DNA of 64,000 nt, taken from positions 4,904,001 through 4,968,000 of the forward strand of contig NZ_CP018870.1 in NCBI RefSeq assembly GCF_001941845.1, written 5' to 3'. Below the pieces are notes generated by a model. The model did no database searches and was not told the origin of the DNA. It was given only the letters and a program-made list of their open reading frames with translations. Shown in pieces: positions 1 through 8,175 of this stretch. Position 1 is the stretch's first letter. Each line of letters opens with the position of its first letter. The position numbers were made by a program, and so were the translations under genes. This DNA comes from Streptomyces sp. TN58. Lineage in GTDB: Bacteria; Actinomycetota; Actinomycetes; Streptomycetales; Streptomycetaceae.

Positions 1-37
1 CCCGCCAAACGTGCGAAAACCGGCCTACCGTGTAGGT

Positions 38-244
38 ATGGCCGGTGAGCAGCAGCACGAACACGAGCGGGTGGCCCCGCAGGCCGGGCACGAACAGCAG
101 ACGTGCCCGGCCTGCGGGCTCCGCGTCGACACGGTGGTCAGGCGGCGCAAGTCCCTCGGGGTCTTCATCCCGGTGTGGAGCCGGGGTCCCTGCCGGAACC
201 CCGACTGCACGGCATACGCGGGCGCGGAGCACGAGGAGCGGTGA
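38..244 (+). CDS. Small protein with two cysteine pairs (zinc-ribbon-like)
   Basis: This 68-residue polar protein is not one I recognise by name. It carries a Cys-Pro-Ala-Cys-Gly motif near residue 24 and a second pair, C-R-N-P-D-C, about 30 residues later, a spacing that could hold one zinc ion. The body between is basic. I chose the ATG at 38; a GTG nine codons upstream at 11 is possible but adds nothing recognisable. The stop lies one base from the stop of the convergent snapalysin gene. Function unknown; metal binding is inferred only from cysteine spacing. Confidence 0.6.
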   Translation: MAGEQQHEHERVAPQAGHEQQTCPACGLRVDTVVRRRKSLGVFIPVWSRGPCRNPDCTAYAGAEHEER

Positions 245-245
245 C

Positions 246-914
246 TCAGCCGGTGGGCGCGAGCTCCTTCGCGCCCAGGCCGGAGGCGAAGCCGTTGGCC
301 CAGAGCTGGTTGACGCGTGCCCGCTCGGCGGAGTTCGGGGTGGCGTTCTGGCACGAGGTGCCCGGGCCGCCGCCCGACATCAGCTCGCTGCACGGGCCCG
401 AGTAGTGGTCCGGCAGGCCCAGCACGTGGCCGGTCTCGTGCGAGGTCACCCGGGTGGAGTTGTACTGCTGGTTCTGCCGGTAGTCGAGGAAGATGTAGCC
501 CCGGCCGTGCCCGTCGGTGCTCGCGTACGAGCCCCGTGAGTCGTTGCCCTCGCGGTAGGAGAAGTTCCCGCCGGAAGACACCTCCTGCAGCCTCACGTTG
601 CTCACCGAGCTGTTCCAGATGCGGGTGGAGGCGGCTATCTGGGAGCGGAAGCTCGGCGCGTTGCGGGTGTTGTACGTGACGGTGACGGCGAGGGCGCCCG
701 GGTTCGCGGCACGCTGTTCGGCGACCGAGCGCTGCACGGCCTCGAAGAAGGCGCGGTTGGCGGCCGCGTTCTCCGGCGAGCGCTCGTACGCCGCGAAGCT
801 CGCGGCATTGCCGACGGGGGCGGGAGCGGCGGCGGCGGTGGGGACGGCGCCGAGCGCGGCGGCGAGACCGATGCCGACGGCGGTCGACAGAACGGCCTTA
901 CGGGAGTGGCGCAT
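246..914 (-). CDS. snpA: Snapalysin, secreted small neutral metalloprotease (M7)
   Basis: This 222-residue preproprotein degrades extracellular protein, especially milk casein in classical assays. It has a basic start, a hydrophobic signal peptide ending in alanines near residue 30, a short propeptide, and a catalytic domain with [13 protein letters not shown]. That is the HExxHxxGxxD signature of the snapalysin family, where two His and the Asp bind zinc. Two cysteines close to the site (GPC and TSC) fit the family's single disulfide. It is transcribed divergently from a LysR regulator, the arrangement known for snpA and snpR (mprR), so activation by that neighbour is expected. Length is typical for the family. 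Confidence 0.93.
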   Translation of the reverse strand: MRHSRKAVLSTAVGIGLAAALGAVPTAAAAPAPVGNAASFAAYERSPENAAANRAFFEAVQRSVAEQRAANPGALAVTVTYNTRNAPSFRSQIAASTRIWNSSVSNVRLQEVSSGGNFSYREGNDSRGSYASTDGHGRGYIFLDYRQNQQYNSTRVTSHETGHVLGLPDHYSGPCSELMSGGGPGTSCQNATPNSAERARVNQLWANGFASGLGAKELAPTG

Positions 915-1008
915 GTGGGGGAGCTCCTACTCATCCGGTGCGGTGGGGGGTGGGTCTTTCGGTACCGGAGTCTGCGGGAGCGGAACTGGCCGGCGGATGA
1001 TGTCACTG

Positions 1009-1085
1009 CCCGATAGCGCCGGCCTATCGGGAAGATTTCGACAGCCCAACTAGCGTGAGAATGGCGGGATTCGGGGGGCTATCGG
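1009..1085. promoter_or_regulatory. LysR-type operator in the snpA/snpR divergent promoter
   Basis: A perfect 8-bp inverted repeat, CCCGATAG (1009-1016) and CTATCGGG (1024-1031), is separated by 7 bp. A third half-site, CTATCGG, lies at 1079-1085, 40 bp before the regulator's ATG. The inner ATAG-N7-CTAT has the dyad form of LysR-type sites. It lies between snpA and its LysR gene, so it is the probable binding site for activation of snpA and autocontrol. No footprint evidence is available here. Confidence 0.7.
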
Positions 1086-1124
1086 TGGCTGGTGCGGTCC
1101 CCGGGCCCGGCCTACCCTCGGGGC

Positions 1125-2060
1125 ATGGAGCTTGAGGTCAGGCACCTGCGCGCGCTGTGCGCCATCGCCGACGCCGGAAGTCTGCACAAGGCTGCCCGGC
1201 AACTCGGCGTGAGCCAGCCCTCGTTGACCACGCAGTTACGCCGCATCGAACGCGCCCTGGACGGCGAGCTGTTCCTGCGCGAACGGACCGGCTGCCGGCC
1301 CACCCCTTTCGGCCGCACCGTCCTGGGCCGGGCCCGGCCCTTGCTCGCCGACATGGCCGCCCTGGTGGCGGAGGCCCGCGCACAGGCCCACGGCCCGCGG
1401 CTGCGCATCGGATCGACGGCCAGCCGGGCACTGCCGGGATGGCTGCGCCGGCTCCACCGGCGGCTCCCGGACACCGAGACCTCCCTCCTGGTGGACGTCT
1501 CCGCGAACGCGCTGCTCAGGATGGTGGCGGCGGGGCAGCTGGACGTGGCGTTCGTGCACGAGGTGGAGGGCAGCCCGCTGCGGGTGCCCGAGGGGCTTCA
1601 GACGCACGTGCTGATGGAACGTGAGCCGCAGTTCGTCTCGATGCCGAGGGACCATCCCGCGGCGGGGCAGGAGATCGTCTCCTTACGGGATCTGGCGGCC
1701 GACCGCTGGGCGGTGGACCCCTCCGTCGACGGTGAATGGGACGGCCTGCGGCGGGTCTTCGCCGGGGCCGGGCTCGACCCGCCGGTGCTGCACACGGACT
1801 ACCACACGGCGACCTCGCTGATCATCTCCGGCGAGGCGGTCGCCCCCTGCCAGCCCACCTCCGGGCCGCGCGAGGACATGGCCATCCGGCCGCTGTGCGG
1901 GGACCCCCTCGCCGTGCGGCTGCTGCTGGCGACCCGCCCCGGCGCACACGCCGAGGTCTACGAGGACCTGCGCGACGCCTACCGCGAGGCCGCCCTGCGC
2001 ACACCCCCGTACCGGGCGTGGCTGCACCACCACGCGAGCCCCCTGCTGGAGGCGGCCTGA
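1125..2060 (+). CDS. snpR: LysR-family transcriptional activator of snapalysin
   Basis: This 311-residue LysR regulator begins with the standard winged-HTH (LEVRHLRALCAIADAGSLHKAARQLGVSQPSLTTQLRRIE) and continues into a two-lobed LysR substrate domain. The ATG at 1125 is preferred over the GTG at 1092 because the HTH starts directly after it. It is divergent from snpA, matching the snpR/mprR arrangement. Two leucines are encoded by TTA: codon 38 (base 1236) within the HTH and codon 187 (base 1683). TTA is very rare in Streptomyces and requires the bldA tRNA, so production of this activator, and indirectly snapalysin, is probably tied to development. Confidence 0.9.
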   Translation: MELEVRHLRALCAIADAGSLHKAARQLGVSQPSLTTQLRRIERALDGELFLRERTGCRPTPFGRTVLGRARPLLADMAALVAEARAQAHGPRLRIGSTASRALPGWLRRLHRRLPDTETSLLVDVSANALLRMVAAGQLDVAFVHEVEGSPLRVPEGLQTHVLMEREPQFVSMPRDHPAAGQEIVSLRDLAADRWAVDPSVDGEWDGLRRVFAGAGLDPPVLHTDYHTATSLIISGEAVAPCQPTSGPREDMAIRPLCGDPLAVRLLLATRPGAHAEVYEDLRDAYREAALRTPPYRAWLHHHASPLLEAA

Positions 2061-2099
2061 CCCCGGCCGATCCCGGTCGGGGGCGGGGAGTGACGGTGG

Positions 2100-2915
2100 T
2101 CAATCCCGGGCGCGGGCCCGGTCGTAGGCCAGTGAGAGGGCCCCCTGGGCCAGCAGGAGCGCGCCCGCCGCGGCCCATCCGGGGCTTCGCCGCCGGGCCG
2201 CCCACAGCAGCAGCGGGGCCGCCGCCGCGACCTGCGCCGCGCCGAGCCGGCGGGCCTTCGGGCCGCGGAGCCAGGGGCCCAGCGGGCCCGCCTCCACCGC
2301 GTCGAGCTCGGCCCGTACGGCGTCGGGCCAGCCCGACCACTCCACCGTCTCGACCCCCGGAGCCACCCGGGCCGCCCCCCGCAGCCGGTCGGCCGGTTCG
2401 CCCGGCGCCAGGCCGGGCGGCAGGGCCAGTCCGGCGCGCGTCAGCAGGGCGACCAGCCCGCGCAGCCGCGCCCCGCCGTCCACGCCCGGCTCGGTGTCGG
2501 GGCGGGTGAGCCGTTCCAGCTCCTCCAGGTCGAGTACGGGATCCAGCCCGAGCCGCGCCGCCAGGGTCCGCATCGCGTCGGCTTCCCCCGCCGGCCCGCC
2601 GGCCGCGTCCCATTCCTGGGCGACGGTCCGCCGCAGGCCCCCGGCCAGCGAGAAGCCGGCGCGGCCGCCCTCCCACCACAGTGCCAGCACGGGCCAGCTG
2701 GTACCGGCGGAGATCGCCGAGGCCCAGGCGGAGAAGGCCTCGGACACGCTCACCCCGCCGTCCAGCCACGGCTTGGCCTCGGGAACGAGCACGGTCCAGG
2801 TGCCCGCCGGGGCGAGCAGCAGGCGCACGCGCAGCAGGTGCGCGGGGGAGCGGGCGGCGAGGGGTTCGGTGCGGCAGAGCAGCATCCCGCCGGTCGGGGT
2901 CCTGGAAATTGACAT
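2100..2915 (-). CDS. Conserved hypothetical protein with C-terminal hydrophobic segments
   Basis: This protein of about 271 residues has no motif I recognise. The first half is soluble and mixed, with a Trp-rich patch (WPVLALWWEGGRAGFSL). The last 60 residues hold two alanine-rich hydrophobic stretches (LGAAQVAAAAPLLLWAA and WAAAGALLLAQGALSLAY), so the C terminus probably sits in the membrane. I use the ATG at 2915; a GTG at 2921 two codons earlier is equally possible and neither has a strong ribosome site. It is divergent from the DUF4097-PadR operon and shares a 147-bp promoter region with it. Confidence 0.65.
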   Translation of the reverse strand: MSISRTPTGGMLLCRTEPLAARSPAHLLRVRLLLAPAGTWTVLVPEAKPWLDGGVSVSEAFSAWASAISAGTSWPVLALWWEGGRAGFSLAGGLRRTVAQEWDAAGGPAGEADAMRTLAARLGLDPVLDLEELERLTRPDTEPGVDGGARLRGLVALLTRAGLALPPGLAPGEPADRLRGAARVAPGVETVEWSGWPDAVRAELDAVEAGPLGPWLRGPKARRLGAAQVAAAAPLLLWAARRRSPGWAAAGALLLAQGALSLAYDRARARD

Positions 2916-2966
2916 GCTCACACGCTAAGGCAAAACGCCCCCAAATGGCGGATTTCGGCACCACTC

Positions 2967-3014
2967 TTGACTTCCCGAGACCGCGATATATCGTGTCTGG
3001 AGAAGACGCGATAT
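2967..3014 (+). promoter_or_regulatory. Promoter with overlapping PadR-type palindromic operator
   Basis: A -35-like TTGACT lies at 2967-2972. About 16 bp downstream, TATCGT at 2989-2994 could serve as the -10 and falls inside a perfect 10-bp palindrome CGATATATCG (2984-2993). The half-motif CGCGATAT occurs at 2982-2989 and again at 3007-3014, a 25-bp offset. AT-rich dyads like this stand out in such GC-rich DNA. Because the operon ends with a PadR repressor, occupancy here would block its own transcription. Confidence 0.65.
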
Positions 3015-3062
3015 GTTGCGTGCGTCGAGCCCGGTCCGTGAACGCACGAGAGGATCAGCACC

Positions 3063-4022
3063 ATGGCAGAGCAGCCGTCACAGGCGCCCCAGGCATCCCA
3101 GCCGTCGCGGTCGACGTGGCACCTCGCCGAACCGCGCAAGCTCACCTTCGACGAGCCGGTGACCGAGCTCCGCGTCCGCGTCGTCAGCGGCACGGTGAAC
3201 GTCGTCGCCACCGAGGAGGGCCCCGCCCGCCTGGAGGTCACCGAGGTCGACGGACCGCCGCTGTACGTCGTACAGGAGGACGGCATCCTCACCGTCTCCT
3301 ACGAGGACCTGCCCTGGAACGGCACGCACGGCCTCAAGCAGTGGTTCGAGGACAAGCCCTGGAAGTCCTGGTCCGCTTCCTCGTCCGGCCGCAAGGTGTG
3401 GGAGCGCCGCGCGGTGGTCACCCTCACCGTGCCCGCCGCCACCCGCGTCCACGTGGCCACGGTCGACGCGGGCGCCTTCGTCTCCGGCATCCGCGCCGCC
3501 ACCGACGTCAAGGGGGTCTCCGGCGACGCCACGCTCGTCGGGCTGTCCGGCCGGGTCAAGGCGCACACCGTCTCCGGCAGCGTCGAGGCCCAGTCCGTCA
3601 CCGGCGACCTCGGCTTCCACTCCGTCTCCGGCGGCCTGACCGTCGTCGACGGCGCGGGGGCGAGCGTACGGGCCGACTCGGTCAGCGGCGACATGCTGAT
3701 CGACCTCGACCCCGGCCAGGACGCCGCACGCCCCGTGGACATCGCCCTGAACTCCGTCTCCGGCGAGGTGGCGATCCGCCTCCCGCACCCCGCGGACGCC
3801 CGCGTGGAGGCCAACACCGCCACCGGCGGCGTCTCCAACGCCTTCGAGGACCTGCGGGTCTCCGGCCAGCTCGGCGCCAAGCGGATCACCGGCACCCTCG
3901 GTTCCGGCGCCGGCACCCTGCGGGCCACCACGGTCTCCGGCGCCATCGCGCTGCTGCGCCGCCCGCCGGCCGACGCCGCCGCCCCCGCCGCTCCGCTCGC
4001 GCTCGACAAGAAGGTGCTCTGA
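3063..4022 (+). CDS. DUF4097 family beta-strand repeat protein
   Basis: This 319-residue protein has no signal peptide. After about 110 residues it becomes a series of short repeats of the type V-S-G-x-V/L, for example VKGVSGDATLVGLSGRVKAHTVSG split over successive strands. This is the right-handed beta-helix pattern of the DUF4097 (adhesin-like) family. An ATG with GAGAGGA upstream gives the start. The gene for a PadR regulator starts one base after its stop, a common actinobacterial pair. Its role is unknown; in the family it is often linked to envelope stress or membrane-protein control. A second, lipoprotein-type DUF4097 gene lies at 44564. Confidence 0.88.
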   Translation: MAEQPSQAPQASQPSRSTWHLAEPRKLTFDEPVTELRVRVVSGTVNVVATEEGPARLEVTEVDGPPLYVVQEDGILTVSYEDLPWNGTHGLKQWFEDKPWKSWSASSSGRKVWERRAVVTLTVPAATRVHVATVDAGAFVSGIRAATDVKGVSGDATLVGLSGRVKAHTVSGSVEAQSVTGDLGFHSVSGGLTVVDGAGASVRADSVSGDMLIDLDPGQDAARPVDIALNSVSGEVAIRLPHPADARVEANTATGGVSNAFEDLRVSGQLGAKRITGTLGSGAGTLRATTVSGAIALLRRPPADAAAPAAPLALDKKVL

Positions 4023-4023
4023 C

Positions 4024-4959
4024 ATGCCGCCCGTCTTCGCCCACGGCCGCCTCCGCCTCTACCTCCTCAAGCTGCTGGACGAGGCGCCGCGCCACGGGTA
4101 CGAGGTGATCCGGCTGCTGGAGGAGCGCTTCCAGGGCCTCTACGCCCCCTCCGCGGGCACGGTCTACCCGCGCCTGGCCAAGCTGGAGGCGGAGGGTCTG
4201 GTCACCCACGCCACCGAGGGCGGGCGCAAGGTGTACTCCATCACCGAGGCGGGCCGCGCCGAGCTGGCGGACCGCAGCGGCGAACTGGCCGACCTGGAGC
4301 TGGAGATCCGCGACTCGGTCACCGAACTGGCCGCCGAGATCCGCAGCGACGTCCGCGGCGCCGCGGGGGACCTGCGGCGCGAGATGCGGGCGGCGGCCTC
4401 GGCGTCGGCGACCCGGGTGGGCGAGGACGACTCCTGGCAGGCGGCCAAGGAGGAGCTGCGCAAGGCCAGGCAGGAGTGGAAGGAGCAGGCCCGTCGGGCG
4501 AAGGACGAGAGCCGCCGGGCCCGCGAGGAGGCGCAGACGGCCCGCCGCCAGGCCAAGGAGGCCCAGGACCGGGCCCGCGAGGAGGTCCAGCGCATCGCGG
4601 CCCAGCTCCAGGAGCAGTTCGCCAAGTCCGGCGGTGTGCTGGGCAGTCTCGCCGGAGCCTGGCTCGGCGGCACGCACGGACCGGGCGCGGCAGGCAAGGC
4701 CGGCGCGGCGCCGGGCGAGGACCGGCCCTCGGACCGGGCCGGCGACCGGGCTCCGGACCGGGCCGCGGACTGGGCCGCCGACCTGGCGCCCACCGGTGAC
4801 CCGGCCCGCGACCTCGACCGGCTGCTGGACCGCTTCCGCGACGAGGTGCGGGACGCCGCGCGGGACCACGGGGTGACCGCGGCCCGGGTGGCCGAGGCCC
4901 GCGACCACCTCGCGGCCGCCGCCGCCCGTCTGGGTACGACCTTCGGCTCCCGCCCGTAG
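4024..4959 (+). CDS. PadR-family transcriptional regulator with long C-terminal extension
   Basis: Residues 1-85 form a PadR winged helix (LRLYLLKLLDEAPRHGYEVIRLLEERF, then YAPSAGTVYPRLAKLEAEGLV). Canonical PadR proteins are 100-180 residues; this one is 311. The extra part is a charged Glu/Arg/Lys coiled coil (about residues 90-200), a Gly/Ala-rich segment, an Asp/Arg-repeat stretch (DRAGDRAPDRAADW), and a final helical hairpin. It is co-transcribed with the DUF4097 gene and probably represses its own operon through the palindrome at 2984. The ligand is not evident. Confidence 0.9.
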   Translation: MPPVFAHGRLRLYLLKLLDEAPRHGYEVIRLLEERFQGLYAPSAGTVYPRLAKLEAEGLVTHATEGGRKVYSITEAGRAELADRSGELADLELEIRDSVTELAAEIRSDVRGAAGDLRREMRAAASASATRVGEDDSWQAAKEELRKARQEWKEQARRAKDESRRAREEAQTARRQAKEAQDRAREEVQRIAAQLQEQFAKSGGVLGSLAGAWLGGTHGPGAAGKAGAAPGEDRPSDRAGDRAPDRAADWAADLAPTGDPARDLDRLLDRFRDEVRDAARDHGVTAARVAEARDHLAAAAARLGTTFGSRP

Positions 4960-4978
4960 CTCCGGGGCGGCGGGCCGG

Positions 4979-5551
4979 TCAGGCCGCCAGGGTCGCTTCC
5001 GCTGCCTCGTAGGTGATGCCGTGGTCCGTCAGGACCTCGGAGGGCGCGCCGGGGCGGGAGAGCAGGGCCAGGAGGAGGTGCAGGGTGCCGATGTGGCCGT
5101 CCTTGCGGCCCAGGGCGATGCGCAGGGACTGTTCCAGGACCTTCTTCGAGCCCTCGGTGAAGGGGAGGTGGCGGCTGCCGCCCCGGCCGCCCGGCTCCGT
5201 ACGCCCCAGGGCCGAGCGGATCGAGGAGCCCAGGGTGCGGCGCCTCGGCGCGGGGGCCGCGAGGGCGCCCTCGCCGTGGGCCTCCTCGATCCGCGAGACG
5301 ATCTCGGTGAGGTCGATGCCCAGTCCGGCCAGTGCCTCCTCGTCCGCCCGGGACATGCCGCCGCGGCGGCGGGCCGCCGCGAGGTCGGCGGCCACCACCT
5401 CCCGGTCCACGCCGAGGGGCTCCAGAACGCCCAGGGCCAGCAGGGACAGCAGCAGGTGTTCCTCGGTGACCGTGGCCGCCCCGGCCTGCCGGGCCTCGGC
5501 CACCGCCCCGGTAACGGTCGACCGGGCGTCCCGGGTGAAGCGTTCGAACAT
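4979..5551 (-). CDS. Clp amino-terminal (Clp_N) domain protein
   Basis: This 190-residue protein holds two Clp_N-type repeats, beginning MFERFTRDARSTVTGAVAEARQAG and again LPFTEGSKKVLEQSLRIALGRKDGHIG, with the characteristic VTEEHLLLSLLAL and LHLLLALLSRPG motifs. No AAA+ ATPase domain follows, so it is a stand-alone adaptor-like version of the ClpA/ClpC N-domain. The start at 5551 overlaps the stop of the upstream HTH gene (ATGA), which is why I reject the longer frame from 5626. Substrate delivery to, or competition for, a Clp machine is the natural inference. Confidence 0.88.
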   Translation of the reverse strand: MFERFTRDARSTVTGAVAEARQAGAATVTEEHLLLSLLALGVLEPLGVDREVVAADLAAARRRGGMSRADEEALAGLGIDLTEIVSRIEEAHGEGALAAPAPRRRTLGSSIRSALGRTEPGGRGGSRHLPFTEGSKKVLEQSLRIALGRKDGHIGTLHLLLALLSRPGAPSEVLTDHGITYEAAEATLAA

Positions 5552-5760
5552 CAGAGCCTCCCGTACTTCTTGTGCACGGCCTGCCGGCTCACGCCCAGCT
5601 CGGCCGCGATCTCCTGCCAGGACCACCCCTGCGCGCGGGCGCTGCGTACCTGTACGGCCTCCAGCTGCTCCAGCAGCCTGCGGAGGGCGGCCACGGCACG
5701 CAGGCCCACGCGGGGGTCCCGGTCACCTGCCCGTTCGGCGAGATCGGTCGCTTCCGTCAT
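5551..5760 (-). CDS. Small helix-turn-helix protein partnered with Clp_N protein
   Basis: This 69-residue protein ends with a clear HTH (GWSWQEIAAELGVSRQAVHKKYGRL). The N-terminal part is helical and probably dimerises. The ATG at 5760 is used; a TTG at 5769 is less likely. Its stop overlaps the Clp_N start by one base of ATGA, so the two are translationally coupled. A 17-bp inverted repeat lies immediately upstream and is the probable autoregulatory site. A -10-like TACATT only about 8 bp before the ATG suggests a leaderless or nearly leaderless message. Confidence 0.85.
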   Translation of the reverse strand: MTEATDLAERAGDRDPRVGLRAVAALRRLLEQLEAVQVRSARAQGWSWQEIAAELGVSRQAVHKKYGRL

Positions 5761-5763
5761 GCA

Positions 5764-5809
5764 TGTCAATGTAGGTTGACGCGGGAGGTGTCGTCAACCC
5801 TGATTGACA
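5764..5809. promoter_or_regulatory. Inverted-repeat operator upstream of the HTH/Clp_N operon
   Basis: TGTCAATGTAGGTTGAC (5764-5780) and GTCAACCCTGATTGACA (5793-5809) are inverted repeats matching at 14 of 17 positions, 12 bp apart. On the minus strand, TTGACG within the distal arm and TACATT in the proximal arm are 18 bp apart and make a plausible promoter, so a bound regulator would cover both elements. The adjacent HTH protein is the obvious candidate. Confidence 0.7.
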
Positions 5810-5841
5810 TGCGGGGTCGCGGCGGGCGGGTTGGGCAGGTG

Positions 5842-6804
5842 TCAGGGCTTGAGGACGATCTTGCCGAAGAGGTCGCCCGACGCGAGCTTCTCGAATCCCT
5901 CCCTCGCCCGGTCCAGCGGCAGCACCTCGTCGATCACCGGTCGCAGGCCGGTCGTGGCGCAGAAGGCGAGGAGGTCCTCCAGCTCGTCCTTGGAGCCCAT
6001 GGTCGAGCCGACCACCTTGAGCTCCAGGAAGAAGATCCGGGTCAGCTCGGCGTGCGCCGGCCGGTCGCCGCTCGTGGCGCCCGAGATCACCAGGGTGCCG
6101 CCGGGGCGCAGGGACTTCACCGAGTGGGACCAGGTGGCCGCACCCACGGTCTCGATCACCGCGTCCACCCGCTGCGGCAGCCGCGCGCCCGGCTCGAAGG
6201 CCTCCACCGCGCCCAGCTCCACGGCCCGCTTGCGCTTGGCCTCGTCCCGGCTGGTGGCGAAGACCCGCAGGCCCGCCGCCTTGCCGAGGGCGATCGCGGC
6301 GGTCGCGACACCCCCGCCGGCGCCCTGTACCAGGACGGAGTCCCCGGGGCGTACCCCGGCGTTGGTGAAGAGCATCCGGTAGGCGGTCAGCCAGGCCGTC
6401 GGCAGGCAGGCGGCCTCCTCGAAGGACAGCTCGGCGGGCTTGCGCAGGACGTTCCAGGCGGGGACGGTCACCTGTTCGGCGAAGGTCCCCTGGTAGCGCT
6501 CGGTCAGGATCGAGCGGGGCTCGTCCGGGCCGACCCCGTGGCCGCTCTGGCCGATCACGGAGTGCAGGACGACCTCGTTGCCGTCCTGGTCGGTCCCGGC
6601 CGCGTCACAGCCGAGGATCATCGGGAGGCTTTCCTCGCCGAGACCCACCCCGCGCAGCGACCACAGGTCGTGGTGGTTGAGGGAGGCGGCCTTGACGTTC
6701 ACGGTCACCCAGCCGGGGCGGGCCTGCGGCGCGGGGCGGTCGCCCAGCACAAGGCCGTTCAGCGGCTGGTCACGGTCGATTCGGGCGGCATAGGCAGCGA
6801 ACAT
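5842..6804 (-). CDS. MDR-family zinc-type alcohol dehydrogenase/quinone oxidoreductase
   Basis: This 320-residue medium-chain dehydrogenase/reductase has the GroES-like N domain (VNVKAASLNHHDLWSLRG, then MILGCDAAGT) and a Rossmann fold with the nucleotide loop VLVQGAGGGVATAAIALGKAAG. The Cys-rich structural zinc lobe of classical alcohol dehydrogenases is absent. It therefore resembles NADPH-dependent quinone reductases or zinc-binding dehydrogenase homologues. The substrate cannot be told from sequence. It is a single gene whose start faces the terminator of the malic enzyme gene. Confidence 0.85.
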   Translation of the reverse strand: MFAAYAARIDRDQPLNGLVLGDRPAPQARPGWVTVNVKAASLNHHDLWSLRGVGLGEESLPMILGCDAAGTDQDGNEVVLHSVIGQSGHGVGPDEPRSILTERYQGTFAEQVTVPAWNVLRKPAELSFEEAACLPTAWLTAYRMLFTNAGVRPGDSVLVQGAGGGVATAAIALGKAAGLRVFATSRDEAKRKRAVELGAVEAFEPGARLPQRVDAVIETVGAATWSHSVKSLRPGGTLVISGATSGDRPAHAELTRIFFLELKVVGSTMGSKDELEDLLAFCATTGLRPVIDEVLPLDRAREGFEKLASGDLFGKIVLKP

Positions 6805-6916
6805 GCCGTGACGCTACCGCTCGGTAGGGCCCGGTTCCAGACCTCCCGCGACCGTGCGGGTGAGGCCTTCGTCGCACCCCGCACCCCACACCCGCACCCG
6901 CGGCGCCCGGAAGACG

Positions 6917-6950
6917 AGAGGCCCGGCCGGAAGGATCCGGTCGGGCCTCT
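6917..6950 (-). terminator. Hairpin terminator of the malic enzyme gene
   Basis: A GC-rich inverted repeat, GAGGCCCGGCCGG (6918-6930) and CCGGTCGGGCCTC (6937-6949), with a 6-base loop and one G-T mismatch, sits just past the malic enzyme stop on the minus strand. Confidence 0.7.
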
Positions 6951-6972
6951 TCGCGCACCTGCTCGGTACCGG

Positions 6973-8175
6973 TCAGGCCAGGCGGGCCACGCCGTCCGCC
7001 TTCGCGGCGGCGGCGACCGCCGCGGCCACGGCCGTCGCGACGCGCTCGTCGAACGGCGAGGGGATCACGTAGTCGGCGGCCAGCTCGTCACCCACGACAC
7101 CGGCGATGGCGTCGGCGGCGGCGATCTTCATGCCCTCGGTGATCCGGGTGGCACGCACCTTGAAGGCGCCCGCGAAGATGCCCGGGAACGCCAGCACGTT
7201 GTTGATCTGGTTCGGGAAGTCCGAACGGCCCGTGGCCACGACCGCCGCGTACTTGTGCGCGACGTCCGGGTGGACCTCCGGGTTCGGGTTGGCCATGGCG
7301 AAGACGAACGCGTCCTTCGCCATCGTCGCCACCGCCTCCTCGGCGACGGAGCCGCCGGAGACACCGATGAACACGTCCGCGCCGGCCAGGGCCTGCTCCA
7401 GCGAGCCGGTCCGGCCCGTCTTGTTGGTCAGGCCCGCGATCTCCGCCTTGACGTCCGTCAGGTCGGAGCGGTCCGCCGACACGACGCCCTTGCGGTCGGT
7501 GACGCAGACGTCGCCGATGCCCGCGTCCACCAGGATCTTGGCGATGGCGATGCCCGCCGCGCCCGAGCCCGAGATCACGGCACGCAGGTCGCCGAGGGTG
7601 CGACCGGTCAGCTTGGCGGCGTTGCGCAGCGCGGCCAGCGTCACGATGGCCGTGCCGTGCTGGTCGTCGTGGAAGATCGGGATGTCCAGCGCCTCCTGGA
7701 GGCGCCGCTCGATCTCGAAGCAGCGGGGCGCGGAGATGTCCTCCAGGTTCACCCCGCCGAAGGACGGCGCCAGACGGATGACCGTCTCGACGATCTCGTC
7801 CGTGTCCTTGGTGGCGAGCGCGATCGGGACCGCGTCCACACCACCGAACTGCTTGAAGAGGATGGCCTTGCCCTCCATCACGGGGAGGGAGGCTTCCGGG
7901 CCGATGTCACCGAGGCCGAGCACGGCCGTACCGTCGGTGACGACGGCGACCACGTTCGACTTCCAGGTGTACTCGTTCACCAGCTCCGGCTGCTCGGCGA
8001 TGGCGGTGCACACCTTCGCCACGCCCGGGGTGTACGCCAGGGACAGGTCGTCCTTGTCGTTGACCGGAACCGTGGCCTGGATGGCCATCTTGCCGCCCCG
8101 GTGCAGTGCGAACACCGCGTCGGGGTTGTTGTCCGTCGCACTGTCGCTGCGAGGGTTGACGATCTCCGCTGCCAC
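6973..8175 (-). CDS. Malic enzyme (malate oxidoreductase, decarboxylating)
   Basis: The 400-residue enzyme converts malate to pyruvate and CO2 with NAD(P) reduction. It is the short bacterial type. Visible family segments are the N-terminal SLAYTPGVAKVC, the metal/substrate site FHDDQHGTAIVTLAAL, the dinucleotide loop VISGSGAAGIAIAKILVDAG, and FAMANPNPEVHPD. I chose the GTG at 8175 because AAGGGG lies nine bases upstream; the frame stays open to 8262 but that extension has no family match. Cofactor preference is not readable. I recall Streptomyces having both NAD- and NADP-dependent paralogues. It feeds pyruvate and NADPH supply on C4 substrates. Confidence 0.93.
   Translation of the reverse strand: MAAEIVNPRSDSATDNNPDAVFALHRGGKMAIQATVPVNDKDDLSLAYTPGVAKVCTAIAEQPELVNEYTWKSNVVAVVTDGTAVLGLGDIGPEASLPVMEGKAILFKQFGGVDAVPIALATKDTDEIVETVIRLAPSFGGVNLEDISAPRCFEIERRLQEALDIPIFHDDQHGTAIVTLAALRNAAKLTGRTLGDLRAVISGSGAAGIAIAKILVDAGIGDVCVTDRKGVVSADRSDLTDVKAEIAGLTNKTGRTGSLEQALAGADVFIGVSGGSVAEEAVATMAKDAFVFAMANPNPEVHPDVAHKYAAVVATGRSDFPNQINNVLAFPGIFAGAFKVRATRITEGMKIAAADAIAGVVGDELAADYVIPSPFDERVATAVAAAVAAAAKADGVARLA

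Noticed and set aside
5552..5626. Longer N terminus for the Clp_N protein
   Set aside because: It would overlap the upstream HTH gene; the ATGA junction at 5551 and the start of domain homology favour the shorter form.
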